Source of the DNA: Monilinia fructicola
Lineage: Eukaryota; Ascomycota; Leotiomycetes; Helotiales; Sclerotiniaceae
Length of the DNA: 64,000 bases
Direction of reading: 5' to 3'
Assembly (NCBI GenBank): GCA_008692225.1
Contig: VICG01000008.1
Coordinates: 1,824,001-1,888,000 of the forward strand
Position numbers and translations under genes: made by a program. The notes under the pieces are model-generated. The model did no database searches and was not told the origin of the DNA. It saw only the letters and a list, made by a program, of their open reading frames with translations. This document shows positions 47,083-58,776 of this stretch, one piece after another (position 1 is the stretch's first letter; the number at the start of each line of letters is the position of its first letter).

Positions 47083-47649
47083 CTTTGAAATGTTGCAGAA
47101 GAGCTCGAATGGTATTTGGTCGAGGTGAGTCCTTAAGAACGAAACTATCAAGGATGTCGGGTGTGGGATGTGGGAGGTGGGAGGTGGGAGGTGGAAGGTA
47201 GAACGTGGTATGGCTGTCTTGGATAAAATACTGTAAGAGTTAGGTAAGTAAGGACTAGATATGCTCAGGTCGAACACCTTTCCATAAGAGAGAGCATGGA
47301 TGGAGTTTGGATTATGGATTATGGATTATGGATGGATGAATGAATGAATGAATGAACGAATGGATGGATGGAAGGCCGCTATAATATCGGAGCGAGGCCG
47401 CTTTATCCGTCGGGACTTGACCTTATCGCCTTATCGGTGATGCTCAACACTTTATTAGTTACTAGTGAGTACTTCAAGGTTGTAGAAGAAATTGGTTAGA
47501 AGAAAGTGTCCATATGAATGAATCCCTAGGTACATAATCTTCAAGGCCAGGGAGCTTCTTTCATCAACACTTTTTAATATTTGTATTGCGACGCTTTTCT
47601 TTGGGACGATACGATTGCTACGGACTCTCGATACTTGCCACTAATTAAC
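47083..47649. promoter_or_regulatory. bidirectional promoter, YIF1 / SRP101
   Basis: 567 bp between the two divergent start codons, both of secretory-pathway genes. Contains a repeat-rich stretch of TGGATTA units then GAAT/GGAT tetramers (about 47303-47371) that could vary in length. No transcription factor site is assigned with confidence. Confidence 0.5.
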
Positions 47650-49805
47650 ATGTTGGATACATTTGAGATCCTTACAACGTCTGGAGTTGTACTCTGGTCA
47701 AAACAGTTTTCCCCCGTTAGCCCTGCGGTTATTAACAGCCTTATTACGAATGTCTTCATTGAAGAACGAACTTTACCTGGTGCTGGAGTCGCGGATGATG
47801 TTTCTGCAGCAAGAAATCCTCCTTTCAAACATGATCAACATACTTTAAAATGGACGACATGCAAAGAACTGGGCTTGATATTTGTGGTATGTAAAAAGAA
47901 GTGTGGTGACGCAACTTCTTCCAGCTTTCTAGCATGTCAATGCTAACTTGTCTCGCAGGTTGTGTACCGGTCGTTACTACATCTCTCATGGATTGACAAA
48001 TTAGTGGACAACGTCAAAACGATTTTCGTCGACCTTTACGGTGATCAATTGAGAAAACCGCATACTACTGTTGTCGAATGTCCTTTTGACGAATATTTTG
48101 ATCAACAAGTGCGGGAGTTGGAGAAGAGTGCTTTGAATCAGGACGCTAGAGTTGCAGAAAGTTCTGCTTTCGAAGAGTCAATTCCCTTGATCTCTACAAC
48201 TTCAGACGACGAGCCCCCGCCGTTACCTGGATCACTCTCGAGAGGTATGCGCCAACGAGCCTCTCAACTGCGATCTTGCTAATAATTTCCAGGGCAATCT
48301 AGGAACAATGTTAAAGAAGTCACTTCAACCGAATCGACCCCTGTTGGAACACCCTATATCGCGGCCGAGCACACCTGCGAGCCACATTCTGAGCGCAAAA
48401 GCAGGACCTGGTGGAAAGGTTTCTCGCAGAGCTAGAAAAGCTGCACAAACCCCTACGTATGCATCATCCGGCGATGAATCTCATAAGAAAGTTAGAAGTG
48501 CGAAAAGTGGGCCAAAGAAAGGAAGGAAATGGGACGCAGAAGGAATGGTAGATGAGGATAGTGACACCCCGCTAGATTATTCTGCGCCTGCAAATGGAGC
48601 TACTTCAGGGGAAGATGAGGCTCGCCCAGGTGCTGTAGAAGGAGTGGAACAAACCTCGTGGGGTTCGAAAACTGGCAAAGGGCAGTTCGTACTAAAAGAT
48701 CTTGAGGACGAAGTCCACTCAATTTTAGATTCTGCAAATGCCAAAAAAAGCCGAATCCAGTACTCCATCAACAGGCCTAGTAGGATCTAGTTTTAGTGCT
48801 ATCGGAGGCTTGTTCAGGAATGTAGTTGGAGGAAAGACTTTGACCAAAGAAGATCTAGATAAAGCGATGAAAGGAATGGAGGATCATTTATTACGAAAGA
48901 ACGTTGCTCGAGAAGCAGCAATGAGATTATGCGAGGGTGTGGAGCGAGAATTAATAGGGGTAAAGACCGGAAGTTTTGAGAGTATGTATAATACATATTG
49001 TTCATTATCGTATCACTAACCATTTCAGGTGTCCAAGCAAAAATCGCAACAGCTATGGAATCATCATTAAGAAAGATCCTCACCCCTACTTCATCTCTTG
49101 ATCTTCTTCGAGAAATCGACGCTGTTGTCTCACCTGCAGCTTTGTCGTTAAAGAAGAAGAGACCATACGTCATGTCAATTGTCGGGGTCAATGGTGTCGG
49201 CAAATCTACAAACCTCTCGAAGATTTGTTACTTTCTTTTACAAAACAAGTACAAAGTCCTAGTTGTAGCTTGTGATACCTTCAGATCCGGGGCCGTCGAA
49301 CAATTAGCCGTACACGTACGAAATTTAAAAGAACTCACCGCCAGAGAAGGTGGTCAAGTAGAACTATACCAAAAAGGATACGGAAAAGATGCCGCCAACG
49401 TAGCGAAAGACTCTGTTCTCATTCGCTGCTCAAGAAGGCTATGATGTAGTCCTAATCGATACTGCAGGGCGTCGCCACAATGATCAACGCCTCATGTCTT
49501 CGCTTGAAAAAATTTTGCCAAGTTTGCTCAACCTGACAAAATTCTCATGGTAGGCGAAGCACTTGTAGGTACGGATTCAGTAGCACAAGCGCGAAACTTC
49601 AACGCGGCATTTGGGCAGGGGGCGATCGTTGGATGGATTCATCATTAGTAAATGTGATACCGTGGGTGATATGGTAGGGACACTGGTCAGTATGGTTCAT
49701 GCTACGAATGTTCCAGTGCTATTTGTGGGAGTTGGCCAGCATTATAGCGATTTAAGAAATTTGAGTGTAAAGTGGGCGGTAGAGAAGTTGATGGCGGGAA
49801 ATTAG
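47650..49805 (+). CDS. srp101: signal recognition particle receptor alpha subunit, six +1 frameshifts
   Basis: Exons 47650-47886, 47959-48244, 48293-48981 and 49029-49805 (introns 72, 48 and 47 bp), about 660 aa after removing six inserted bases. The start MLDTFEILTTSG is the conserved SR-alpha N-terminus (longin-like SRX domain); an upstream TTG-initiated extension is rejected. A charged linker includes KAGPGGKVSRRARKAA. The NG GTPase domain shows GGLFRNVVGGKTLT, G1 GVNGVGKST, DTFRSGA, DTAGR and the specificity motif SKCD. It docks ribosome-SRP complexes at the ER. Breaks: 48352-48354 (C run), 48733-48739 (A run), near 49418 (doubled T), two near 49506-49515 (A and T runs) and 49618-49622 (G run). 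Exon phases fit only if two bases go from exon 3 and four from exon 4. Confidence 0.93.
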
Positions 49806-50693
49806 GGGGAACACTAGCACCTATATCTGGGTCGTAATTAAACTGGAAATACCTATATGAATAATGAATGAAGCAATACAAGAAAATGTATTGCTTCATA
49901 TCATTTTCCCCAATACAATTCCAAACTAAATCCAGTCTCAACCTCAGGTTAATGCCATAATCCTAAGCAGCATATCATACATCATTCATAAACATAATGT
50001 ACCCATATTACAAGACCATCCACCTAATAATTCTGAATGCACCAGAATCCAAAGCTTTCACACGGCAGAGCTTTACAGGAGACATAGATAAAGGGGGCTC
50101 GGCAAACGAAGGATGATCGGGCGGTCTATCGGTTTTGTTGTATTTTCTCGTGTGTGACGATGTTGGGGATTGTAATTTGGGGCAGGAGAGGATTTGGGGG
50201 TTTGGTTCTTTGGTGGATGCGTGGTGATGGTGATGGCGCTGGAGGTGATGCTGTCGTCTTATTCACCTTATTTACTAGCTAGGTATTGAGAGTGGGGGTA
50301 TATAAAAGATGGATGGAGGGGGGGCGTGGGGACGTTGGAGGAAGGTGGGAGGGAATTGGAATAATGCATGGTATGGTATGGTATGGTATGGGTCGGTTTA
50401 GAAAGGGGGTTAATTAGCGAGTCATTCATTTGGGGGGTTGGTGATGGTGATGATGATGATGAGTGTCAAGTTATCCATGGTCCAAGACTGATAAACTGAG
50501 ATCAGACGAAATGGGAATTACTCAATTGATCTTCAACAATGAACGGGGAACACGAAAAGGGATGGTTTGTAAATTTCATAGATCGATCTGTCAGACTATC
50601 AGATTATTCGTAAAACTACGACGCGCGGTCATTTTATTCTTCGCCACAAATCGATGAGATACGTTTAACAAACCGCCCTATGGACGCCCTCGC
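49806..50693. other. intergenic region between convergent genes
   Basis: 3' flanks of SRP101 and the glutamate decarboxylase gene. Contains a GGTAT pentamer run (about 50370-50391) and a GAT-rich run near 50442-50462. No gene seen. Confidence 0.6.
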
Positions 50694-52478
50694 TCATTGG
50701 CTTTCTGCCCCCTTACCCTGTCCCTTCCCGTGTCTCTGTCCCACCGTGCCGTGTTCCTTCTCTGCACTTCCATGCCCCTTGCTCAGATGAGTGCTCAATA
50801 CGCTCAAGTCCTGTTCGTCACTATCAATCAAATTCTGCGTCGTCGCACAGATATCCGAAATCAAGCGATCCAAAAGATCAAAGCTCATACTCTCTCTGAC
50901 TACGACTCTTAGAATCTCCGTCTTCTCTTCGTTGGGAGGAAGTGGATAGTTGGGGATGATGTATTGCTTGGCGCGGAGAAGATTGGAGATGGTTTCTTGT
51001 TTGAGGTGGGGGAATTCTTTCTTGAACTCATCGCTGAAGCGGAAGGCGACGACGGGGAGTCCGGCGTTGTATTCGGCGGATGTTTCGTCTTCTTTGCCGA
51101 AGACAGGGGCGTTTGTGCCTTTGAATGTGTGTTCGCCTTTTTGGCGGTGGATGTCGGAAACGCATGTGTACCAGCCTGTGGCTTCGAGAGATTTGGAGAG
51201 AAGCCGGGCGTTGCTCATGCAGTTTTCCATGATTTGGCGGTAGCCCTTGAAGCCGAGATGGATGAGGTTATAATATTGGGCAATGACTTGAGCACCTGGT
51301 CGAGAAAAGTTCAGGGTGTACGATTCTTCTGTTCCACCGAGATAGTGGAGCTCGAAGACGAGGTGTTTGGGAAGGTAAGATTCGTCGCGCCAGATGATCC
51401 AACCAACACCTGCGTATACGAGACCGAATTTGTGACCGGATGTGTTGATGGATTTTACTCGCGGAAGTTCGAAGTTCCATTTTGTGCCACCGGCTTGGGC
51501 ATGCGTGAATGGAGCTACAAAACCGCCTGATGCAGCGTCGACGTGGATTGGGATGTCGACTCCAGTCTTAGCTTCGTAGTCATCGAGGATCTTGGAGATC
51601 TCTTCAACTGGTTCGTAGTGCCCAGTGTAAGTGCTTCCTAGAATGACGAATATACCAATGGTGTTTTCATCGATGTTCTCCTTGACCAATTCTGGATCGA
51701 GTCTGTAATTTGACTTCTCAGAAACAGGAAGGATTCTTGCTTCAACCTCAAAGTATCGAGCGAATTTCTCAAGAGCTACTTGAGCATTGGATCCCATTAT
51801 GATATTTGGCTTGGATTTGTCCTTTCCTTCAGCTTCACGCTTTTCCTGCCAACGTCTCTTCATAGCTAAACCACCAAGATGGATGGCTTCCGAGGAACCA
51901 GTAGTCGCAGATCCAATTGCTTTCTCACCTTTTTGCGCTCCCCAGAGATTAGCAATAATGGAAACACATCGTGAATGCATTTGCATCATTGCTGGGTATT
52001 CATCTGCATCCGACATATTTTTGGAAATGTTTTCAAACATTAATTGTTCAGCATGAGTCTCCATGTATGTACCGACAAAACTGAAGTCAAGAATCATGAT
52101 CATTAGCAATTGCCAAAACAAAATACGTGCCCAATTCCGAAGATTCAAACATACCTTGCCAGATTCAAATTAGGCCTGCCATCGAGATCTAGTTCATCTT
52201 TCAACATTTGATGAACAGCGTCTGCTGGTGCACCATCTTTTGGGATTGTGAATTTCGAGATCTCTTGTTGGGAAGCATATCGAGTCGAGTATGGGGTGAT
52301 GTGGGAGGTTCCTCCTTTGGTATGTACATGCCTTTTGCCGGCATCTTTCATATGCATATCATGAAGATTGTTAATGATCTCATCTGAATCAACCTGAATT
52401 GGAGATTCAGTCAGTATGTCATTCTTCTTATGATAAAGGCTTAGGAAAGGCTCAACTTACATGGCGTGCGAGAGACAT
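50694..52478 (-). CDS. gad1: glutamate decarboxylase
   Basis: Exons 52478-52461 (only 18 bp, MSLARH), 52393-52155 and 52080-50694; introns 67 and 74 bp; 547 aa. A group II PLP-dependent decarboxylase: HVDAASGGF with the PLP-contacting Asp at about 267, and NTSGHKFGLVYAG with the Schiff-base Lys at about 303. It converts glutamate to GABA and CO2 in the cytosol and feeds the GABA shunt. The C-terminal tail after ICATTQNLID is Ser/Gly/His/Lys-rich (KGHGSAEKEHGTVGQRHGK), probably disordered; whether it binds calmodulin as plant GADs do cannot be judged. The second intron has no stop in frame, so the open frame runs through it and would give a false N-terminus. Confidence 0.95.
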
Positions 52479-54352
52479 GGTGATTGTATTGAATTAGAAA
52501 GGTGTAATGGATTGATTATGTTGAAGACCTGAGGAGTTGAAGAACTGCAGAATATGGAAAGATCAGAAAATGAATATGAAGATTTTCAAGGAGTGAAAGG
52601 GGATCCCGATTAATATACCAATTCTCGACTGACTGACGACTTTACTTTGACGTTAATCAGATTTACTCAGGGACAGTAAGTAGTTTACCGTGTATGACGA
52701 CGATTGATGAACATGGACTAGAACTACTAGGTAAGATCTAAAGTAGCCCTGGAGAGCTCAATTGCAATAACCAGCTACAAACCAAAAACCACATAAAGAG
52801 GATTTCTTTTACCTGATAAATACCTTTCTAATCCAATAGAATTCTATGTTTGCAGCTTACAAAACATGCTATTCCTGCTATTCCTGCTATTCATGATATT
52901 CATGTAAATTATGGGTGACTTTGAAATACCAGAGACTACGCCAAGCGTCATAGTAGCTCTTCTGCATATGTGCTAGAAAGCTTGTTTCGTAACCCTGTAT
53001 GAGAGAAAGCTGTGGAGCTTGTTCCTTGATTGTAAGGTTAAGTAGTTCTAAGGTTAACAGGACATATTCATCTTACAGTATATGGATATTAGAACTAGAT
53101 GACCTCGGGAAGCTCAGATCACTCAATTGAAGCTTCAATGTACTCCGTAATGTTACAGTAGCGGCAAGGGAGGTACAAGTACGAAATGAAGTGGGATGAT
53201 CTATTTTCTGCTTCCCATAGGCGGCCAATGAGAAGAAGCGAAGTATAAGCAAACATGAATGATGGAATTGGATGATGATGAATCCCCCACAATTGACATT
53301 CTTTACAGAGTACATTGATTGCTCTTATCCTTATCGTTCGATGATGTTGTGTAAATAAATAAATACCTAGCTTATTAGTCGACCTATTCATGGCAGCTAG
53401 AACTATTCATGTTATATTGCAACTAGGCGAGTAGATTCCATTCCTCTCGCTCGCCCGCTGTTTCTTGTCTCTCGTCTCTTGTCTAATCTTCAATCTCATA
53501 TGTCTAATAGTAAGTTTAAGGTCTAGTAGTTCTTCTTCATTCCTTGAACCAGCTATAATTAAGAAAAAAACCTCGTTTTACTACCTAGCTTTAGCTTGCT
53601 TACCGCTTGCTTACCGCCGCTAAACCTCTTCATAGCTGCACAATTCTTATAAATCCTACACAAACCGACAACAACAGCAATAATAATAATAATACTGTAC
53701 TAATAATACTTTGACTGTACTTCTAATGATCTGCTCATACGATTTCCACGGACTTTCATTTACACCTTTGTCCGTCGGTCTTGACAACCTCCGATCGAGG
53801 GGTAAATTCTAACCGAAGTCAATGATTGGCTAGGAAGCTGCGTAAATGTAAAGCACCAACAATGCAACATAACGCCTCCTCGGGATCGATGATGTTATCG
53901 ATTTCATTTCTCCACAAAGAAATACGCAACCATTCACCGTCTCACTGCCTCAACCTCTATCGAATGCGTACGCGTATTGAGTCCCAAGTTCAGTAAGCAA
54001 GAGCAAGCTTATCACTCGAGACGTCGGGTTTCCAAAAGAAACATCACTTAATCAACCTGACTTTAGATCATTGATTGCCTGTTTATGTTCTCAATATTTG
54101 CATTCACATTAATAAATCAGCCATTTCAAATCTACTCCATGCTCAAAGTTTCCTAGTGATTAACCTTCGCCTCATCTTGTTTCAAGAAACGAATCGGACC
54201 TCGAGCCGAGTAGACTTGTATCAAAGCTGTAGTTACGCGGCGAAAAAAGGCGTCATCGATTTAGTGTTGATCACATTCCATATATATTCGCATCTACCCA
54301 AAGCTTTGCCTCTTTTCCCTTTTTCCCTCTTCTTCTCATCAAGCATTTCAAT
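52479..54352. other. divergent intergenic region, GAD / fasciclin
   Basis: No supported gene. Contains TACTCCGTA (53141-53149), its variant TACAGAGTA (53304-53312) and an AAT run near 53680-53692. The last 300 bp should be the fasciclin promoter and 5'UTR, ending in a CT-rich leader before the ATG. Confidence 0.6.
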
Positions 54353-55856
54353 ATGAAGCTCTCAACTACTATTTTGCCCCTCGCGGCAGTTGCTACTGCC
54401 TTCGTCATTCCTGATGAACAGATGACCAGTCAGATCATTGTTGAATCTCAAGCAACTTCAAAGACGTGGCTCGATAGAATTTCTGAGACCAAAGATGATG
54501 TTTTCTCTCATGCCGAAAAGTCCTTCAAGGATGCAATTGCATTCAGCGAGAATGCTTTCGATAATGCTATGGATGCCTTCTCGGAGGCTGGTGAAAGGGC
54601 ACATAATGTCATCGAATGTCACCACTCAATGTCGAAGTTTGATATATCAGGCTGGCTAGAGTCTGCCATGTCCACCGTCGAGGATATCGATATCTTTGAT
54701 CACCCTCACGAGAAGCCTCCTCATCATGGAAAACCTCCACATCATCCAAAGAATCCACATCACGGTCACGGCAAGCCCAACAAGACTGTCTACGAATTGA
54801 TTGCTAGTAGCAAGTACACCACCAAGCTTGCTAAGCTCATCAACGAATTTCCAGAAATCGTTAATGCTTTGAATGGAACAGAGGCAAACTTCACAGTCTT
54901 TGCACCAACAGATAAGGCTTTTGAGAAAATTCCAGATCACCATAAGAAACCTTCACAGGAATTGATCAAAGCTGTGTTGGAATATCACGTCTCTTCGGAT
55001 TTCTACCCTGCTGGTCGTGTCCTCGTTTCGCATACCATCCCAACTTTATTGAACGAAAATCGCCTCGGTGATGAGCCTCAACGTCTTCGAGTTGGTTTAG
55101 GCCTCAAAGGATTGGCCGTTAACTTTTACAGCAGAGTTGTCGCCGTCAATATTGTATGTTTAATCACCACTTCCCATCTCATAATAAAATGCTAACTGAC
55201 CATAGTTCGGTACCAACGGAGTAATCCACGGTGTCGATTCTCTCCTCCTCCCACCTCCACCCGCTCTCAAAATCATCGAGCTCCTCCCTGGCGAATTCTC
55301 AACCCTCCAACTTGCTCTCGAGAAAACAGGTCTTTTCGATAAGATTGCGGAATCTCACCACACAGGAGGCACATTGTTTGCACCCAGCAATTGGGCATTC
55401 CAAAAACTCGGTCCTAGAATAAATGCATTCCTCTTTAGCAAGTACGGTCAAAAGTACTTGGAGGCCCTTCTCAAATATCACATCGTCGCAGACCAAACGC
55501 TCTATTCCGATGCATTCTACAAAGCCAAAGCTGACGATAAGAGCATCAACGTTGTTGATGAAATTGACACTGCGAATATCCCCAAGGGGCATTTCCACGT
55601 TGAGTTGCCGACGCTATTGGATGAAAAGAGTCTCAGCATTGATATTGCGAGATTTGGTGGCTTCATTAGTATCAAGATTAATGGCTTCAGTAGCGTGAGT
55701 GTTCAAGATGGCATCGCAAAAGATGGTGTCATTCATGTGTTGAGCTCGGTTTTGATCCCGCCCAAGACCCCGGGTGGAGAGGTATGGGCGGGTGAGGAGT
55801 TGGAGGTGGAAGATTTGATGGAGAGGTTGATTCCTTATTTGAATGAGGAATTGTAA
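54353..55856 (+). CDS. secreted protein with two fasciclin (FAS1) domains
   Basis: Two exons, 54353-55153 and 55206-55856 (52-bp intron, GTATGT...ATAG); 483 aa. The signal peptide MKLSTTILPLAAVATAFV leads to an N-terminal helical segment, then a His/Pro/Lys-rich linker (about residues 121-143, repeating PPHHGK-like units). FAS1 domain one starts TVYELIASSKYTTKLAKLI with ANFTVFAPTDKAFEKIP and ends in FGTNGVIHGVDSLLLPP, split by the intron. Domain two runs from STLQLALEKTGLFDKI through GTLFAPSNWAFQKLG to DGVIHVLSSVLIPP. FAS1 proteins mediate adhesion at the cell surface. I see no clear GPI signal at the C-terminus, which is acidic, so it is likely secreted or wall-bound without an anchor. Confidence 0.93.
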
Positions 55857-57999
55857 GATGAAATGGAATAGCGAAATGGATACGGAACTAGGAATATAGC
55901 AGCATCACACAGAGCTCTGTGTGATACTTGTAGTAATATGATTTGTCTGAAATTATATTTCCATTCTTGATATAAGCACAAAGTCGACTTTTCACGAATG
56001 CCACTGAAATACTAGAACCTCGCGCTAGTGCCCTTCAATATCCTATGCTCATGAAACAGAATATGTATAGTATCGTTGGATAGGGTGATAGATCCAAGTC
56101 CACAAATGCATTATCATCCCATTATTCCCGACGATACTAGATCCTCGAAACCCCTCCAAGACTCCAACTTCGGAATCTACTATAAAGCTTTCCAAGGTTT
56201 CCACTATGCATCAAATTCACCACATATCGAGCCCGGTCGGCGCTCGGCAAATATATCACAGACCATCATCGATAGCTCCGAACTCTCCAGCACTTGCCAT
56301 TTACAATGTGTGTATATGCATCGTCCGAACTCTCAAACAACATGGAATCTTGACCCTGCATCTTTCTTCCAAGTAAAAACTTACCTGGATTTCGATCCCT
56401 TTTATTCAAGCCTCTCTCGTATACCCTTTTCTTACTCTGACCCTCACTCTCACCCATTTGCAAACCTCCAACCCATCCCAATAACCCTCAAACCAAAGCC
56501 AACCTCCCCAATTTCGAGAACTTACCACAAACGGAGGAGAATCCTGGGGGTGAGATGGAGCGAGTGAATGAATTTGCTATTTTAGTGAAGGGGGTGAGTC
56601 ATGTTTCTTTATATTTTCTATTTCCGTTCTCTCTTGGATTGAGGTGAGGTGGGGAGTGTCGGACAGGAGGGGATGGAGTCTTTCTGGAAGGTTTCGAGTG
56701 GTGTAGTTGCGAGTTGTTGGAGTTTAGTGCCGAAGGAGAGATATTTTGGGATGAAATGGGATTGGGGGATGGTAGTTGAGAAATTCTCGGGTTGGACATA
56801 CGTGTGCTAGTCCTTCAGTGAGACTCATGCCTTACGCAAGTCGTTTGGGTCATAACTCTGGCTTTGAGCCATGCATGCTTGAAAGGCTTGGTGGCTATAC
56901 GATAAACATCTACATTAGTAGCCCTTCCTCTCTCCTGTGTTTTATTCCGTTCACTGTATCCCCTTTTGATATCTTCCCTTCTAGGAATTCTCTTCTAGCC
57001 TCGAAGGTTCCTATTCCTTTTCAAATTTCTCTCCTACTTGATCTCTTACCTCCCTCAACTAAATCAGCTTCTTTCCAAAGATATCCTCAAAATGTTTAGG
57101 CTTTGTCGGCACCAACCGCTATTCTCCTGAGGGTCTCGAGTTATGCTAGTATATAAATCCTGATTACTTATTAAGAATGGGGAGAAGAGAAATGAGTGAA
57201 CAAACGGAAGGGGAAAAATTAAGATTGGGGTAATATAATCTTTGGAAATGCCGTGGTTTGGGGACAACGAAGAATTGGTAACAACAGACTTTTGGCTGAT
57301 GCTGTTTTTATCATACGTATAATCTTATAATTTTCAAGTTCTTGATTAGGGTGGGTGTATTCACACCCTCACATCGAGGTATGAATCAATCTTCAGATGA
57401 CAAGTTTTTGTGTACTGTAGAAGAAAGTTTCCATCGCTTTAACGAGGCTGATGAGTGAAAGGGTTGATTTTATGTTTACGTGAATTTTTAACGAGGCTGA
57501 TGAGTAAAAAAAAATGATTCTATTGCGCATTGGTATTAGAAAACAAAAATACTTTTAAGGTTTACATCAAGGGTTCAAAGGGGATTGGATGCTAGGAAAA
57601 TTTCGGAACAGCTTCATTTTCCGTTGTTTCAGTTTGTTATTAAACTGTATTGACTTTAATCTGGCAAACACCTCAAAAATACGTATATAGCTTTGGCTTT
57701 AAGAACAAAGACACCGCACCCTTTTCAATACTTACACGAATAACACTTCCAGCGGACTAGATATACTATCAGAACCATGCTCGCTGGAGCTCTGAACGTC
57801 AAAGCTGAAATGTTTTGATTCATGAATCAATGCAACATCAGGTGAATGACTGATTCAATTAACAGATCACAATTTTCCAGTATCTTTCTTCCTTCTCATA
57901 TACCCGTGACTTTTCCAAGTCCTCTGCCACAAAAAGATCGACTCTGAACCTCGAGCCTTGACTCCATCTCCAATAACACTCAACAGATGCGAATGGGAT
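55857..57999. other. intergenic region
   Basis: No confident gene. A frame at 56076-56567 (plus) is open for 163 codons but begins at TTG and has no family features. A direct repeat of about 18 nt (TTAACGAGGCTGATGAGT) occurs at 57439-57456 and 57488-57505. Confidence 0.5.
57439..57505. repeat. short direct repeat, two copies
   Basis: TTAACGAGGCTGATGAGT occurs twice with a 49-nt offset in intergenic DNA. Confidence 0.85.
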
Positions 58000-58776
58000 A
58001 TGGCATCAACAACTATTGAAACCACCTTTCACCCCTTCAAGAGACTTCCAAAGGAGCTTCGCCTCAAGATATGGAGGTCCTCGTTGCCTGGGCCCCGACT
58101 AATCCGTCTCTCCATTGACAAGAATGATAATCTTGTTAGCAACGCAATTCCTCCCATTGGTCTCCAAATTTGTAAAGAATCACGACTTGAAACTCTAAGA
58201 TTCTATAAGCGTCGCTTTGCCGTGGATTCGTCGAACGCCCGCATATATATCAACACCGAATACGATGCCCTACAACTTCCTAGTCCGTCTTCCTTCGTTG
58301 TCGACGGCCGGCTTGAAGTCGAAGACCTGGTGACCTTCTGGACCTTATTTACAATGGCCGCAGCGGACATAAAAAACGATATAAAAGCTGCATGCGTCGA
58401 TAATGCTTGGTTTCAAACCATAGTCTTAGCCAGCTTGCAGACTGACGTCGGCCAGCCTCTTTTTCCACCCGCTTTCGGACCAAACTGCCGGTTGTTCTTA
58501 TTCCAAGGGAAACTGGAAGCGCTACCATTCCGCCATACAGTATGGTCCGCCATACCGAAGAACTACTCGGGTCTAGATAGAGTGAGCCAGCCTATATTCG
58601 GCACTTCAAAAATCACCTCCATCGTACACGAGGAAAGTCCAACGAACAGAGCGCATAAAACGATTGCACCAAGAATTCCACTCTCTGATCAAGATTGGAC
58701 CACAAATTTTGATGGCTTTGGTAGTGTGGTTAGGCAGTATATTGAAACTACCTTGTTGAAAGATAGGGAGCCTTGA
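58000..58776 (+). CDS. 2EXR-domain protein, unknown function
   Basis: A single-exon 258-aa protein from the ATG at 58000 (MASTTIETTFHPF); 14 upstream codons are open but start at TTG. Residues about 9-65 match the fungal 2EXR domain pattern: FHPFKRLPKELRLKIWRSSL followed by PGPRLIRL, then PIGLQICKESRLETLRFY. This family is expanded in plant-associated and other filamentous fungi, and its molecular role is not established. No membrane segment or signal peptide. It has no obvious functional partner nearby. Confidence 0.85.
   Translation: MASTTIETTFHPFKRLPKELRLKIWRSSLPGPRLIRLSIDKNDNLVSNAIPPIGLQICKESRLETLRFYKRRFAVDSSNARIYINTEYDALQLPSPSSFVVDGRLEVEDLVTFWTLFTMAAADIKNDIKAACVDNAWFQTIVLASLQTDVGQPLFPPAFGPNCRLFLFQGKLEALPFRHTVWSAIPKNYSGLDRVSQPIFGTSKITSIVHEESPTNRAHKTIAPRIPLSDQDWTTNFDGFGSVVRQYIETTLLKDREP

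Noticed and set aside
47581..47649. Upstream extension of SRP101
   Set aside because: Starts at TTG; MLDTFEILTTSG at 47650 is the conserved N-terminus of the family.
56076..56567. 163-codon frame on the plus strand
   Set aside because: Begins at TTG, is rich in Ser/Pro/His without ordered segments and shows no recognisable family.
57439..57520. CTGATGAG followed by GAAA, resembling a hammerhead ribozyme core
   Set aside because: Only two bases separate the two conserved boxes, so there is no stem II, and I see no flanking stems I and III. The second copy lacks GAAA.
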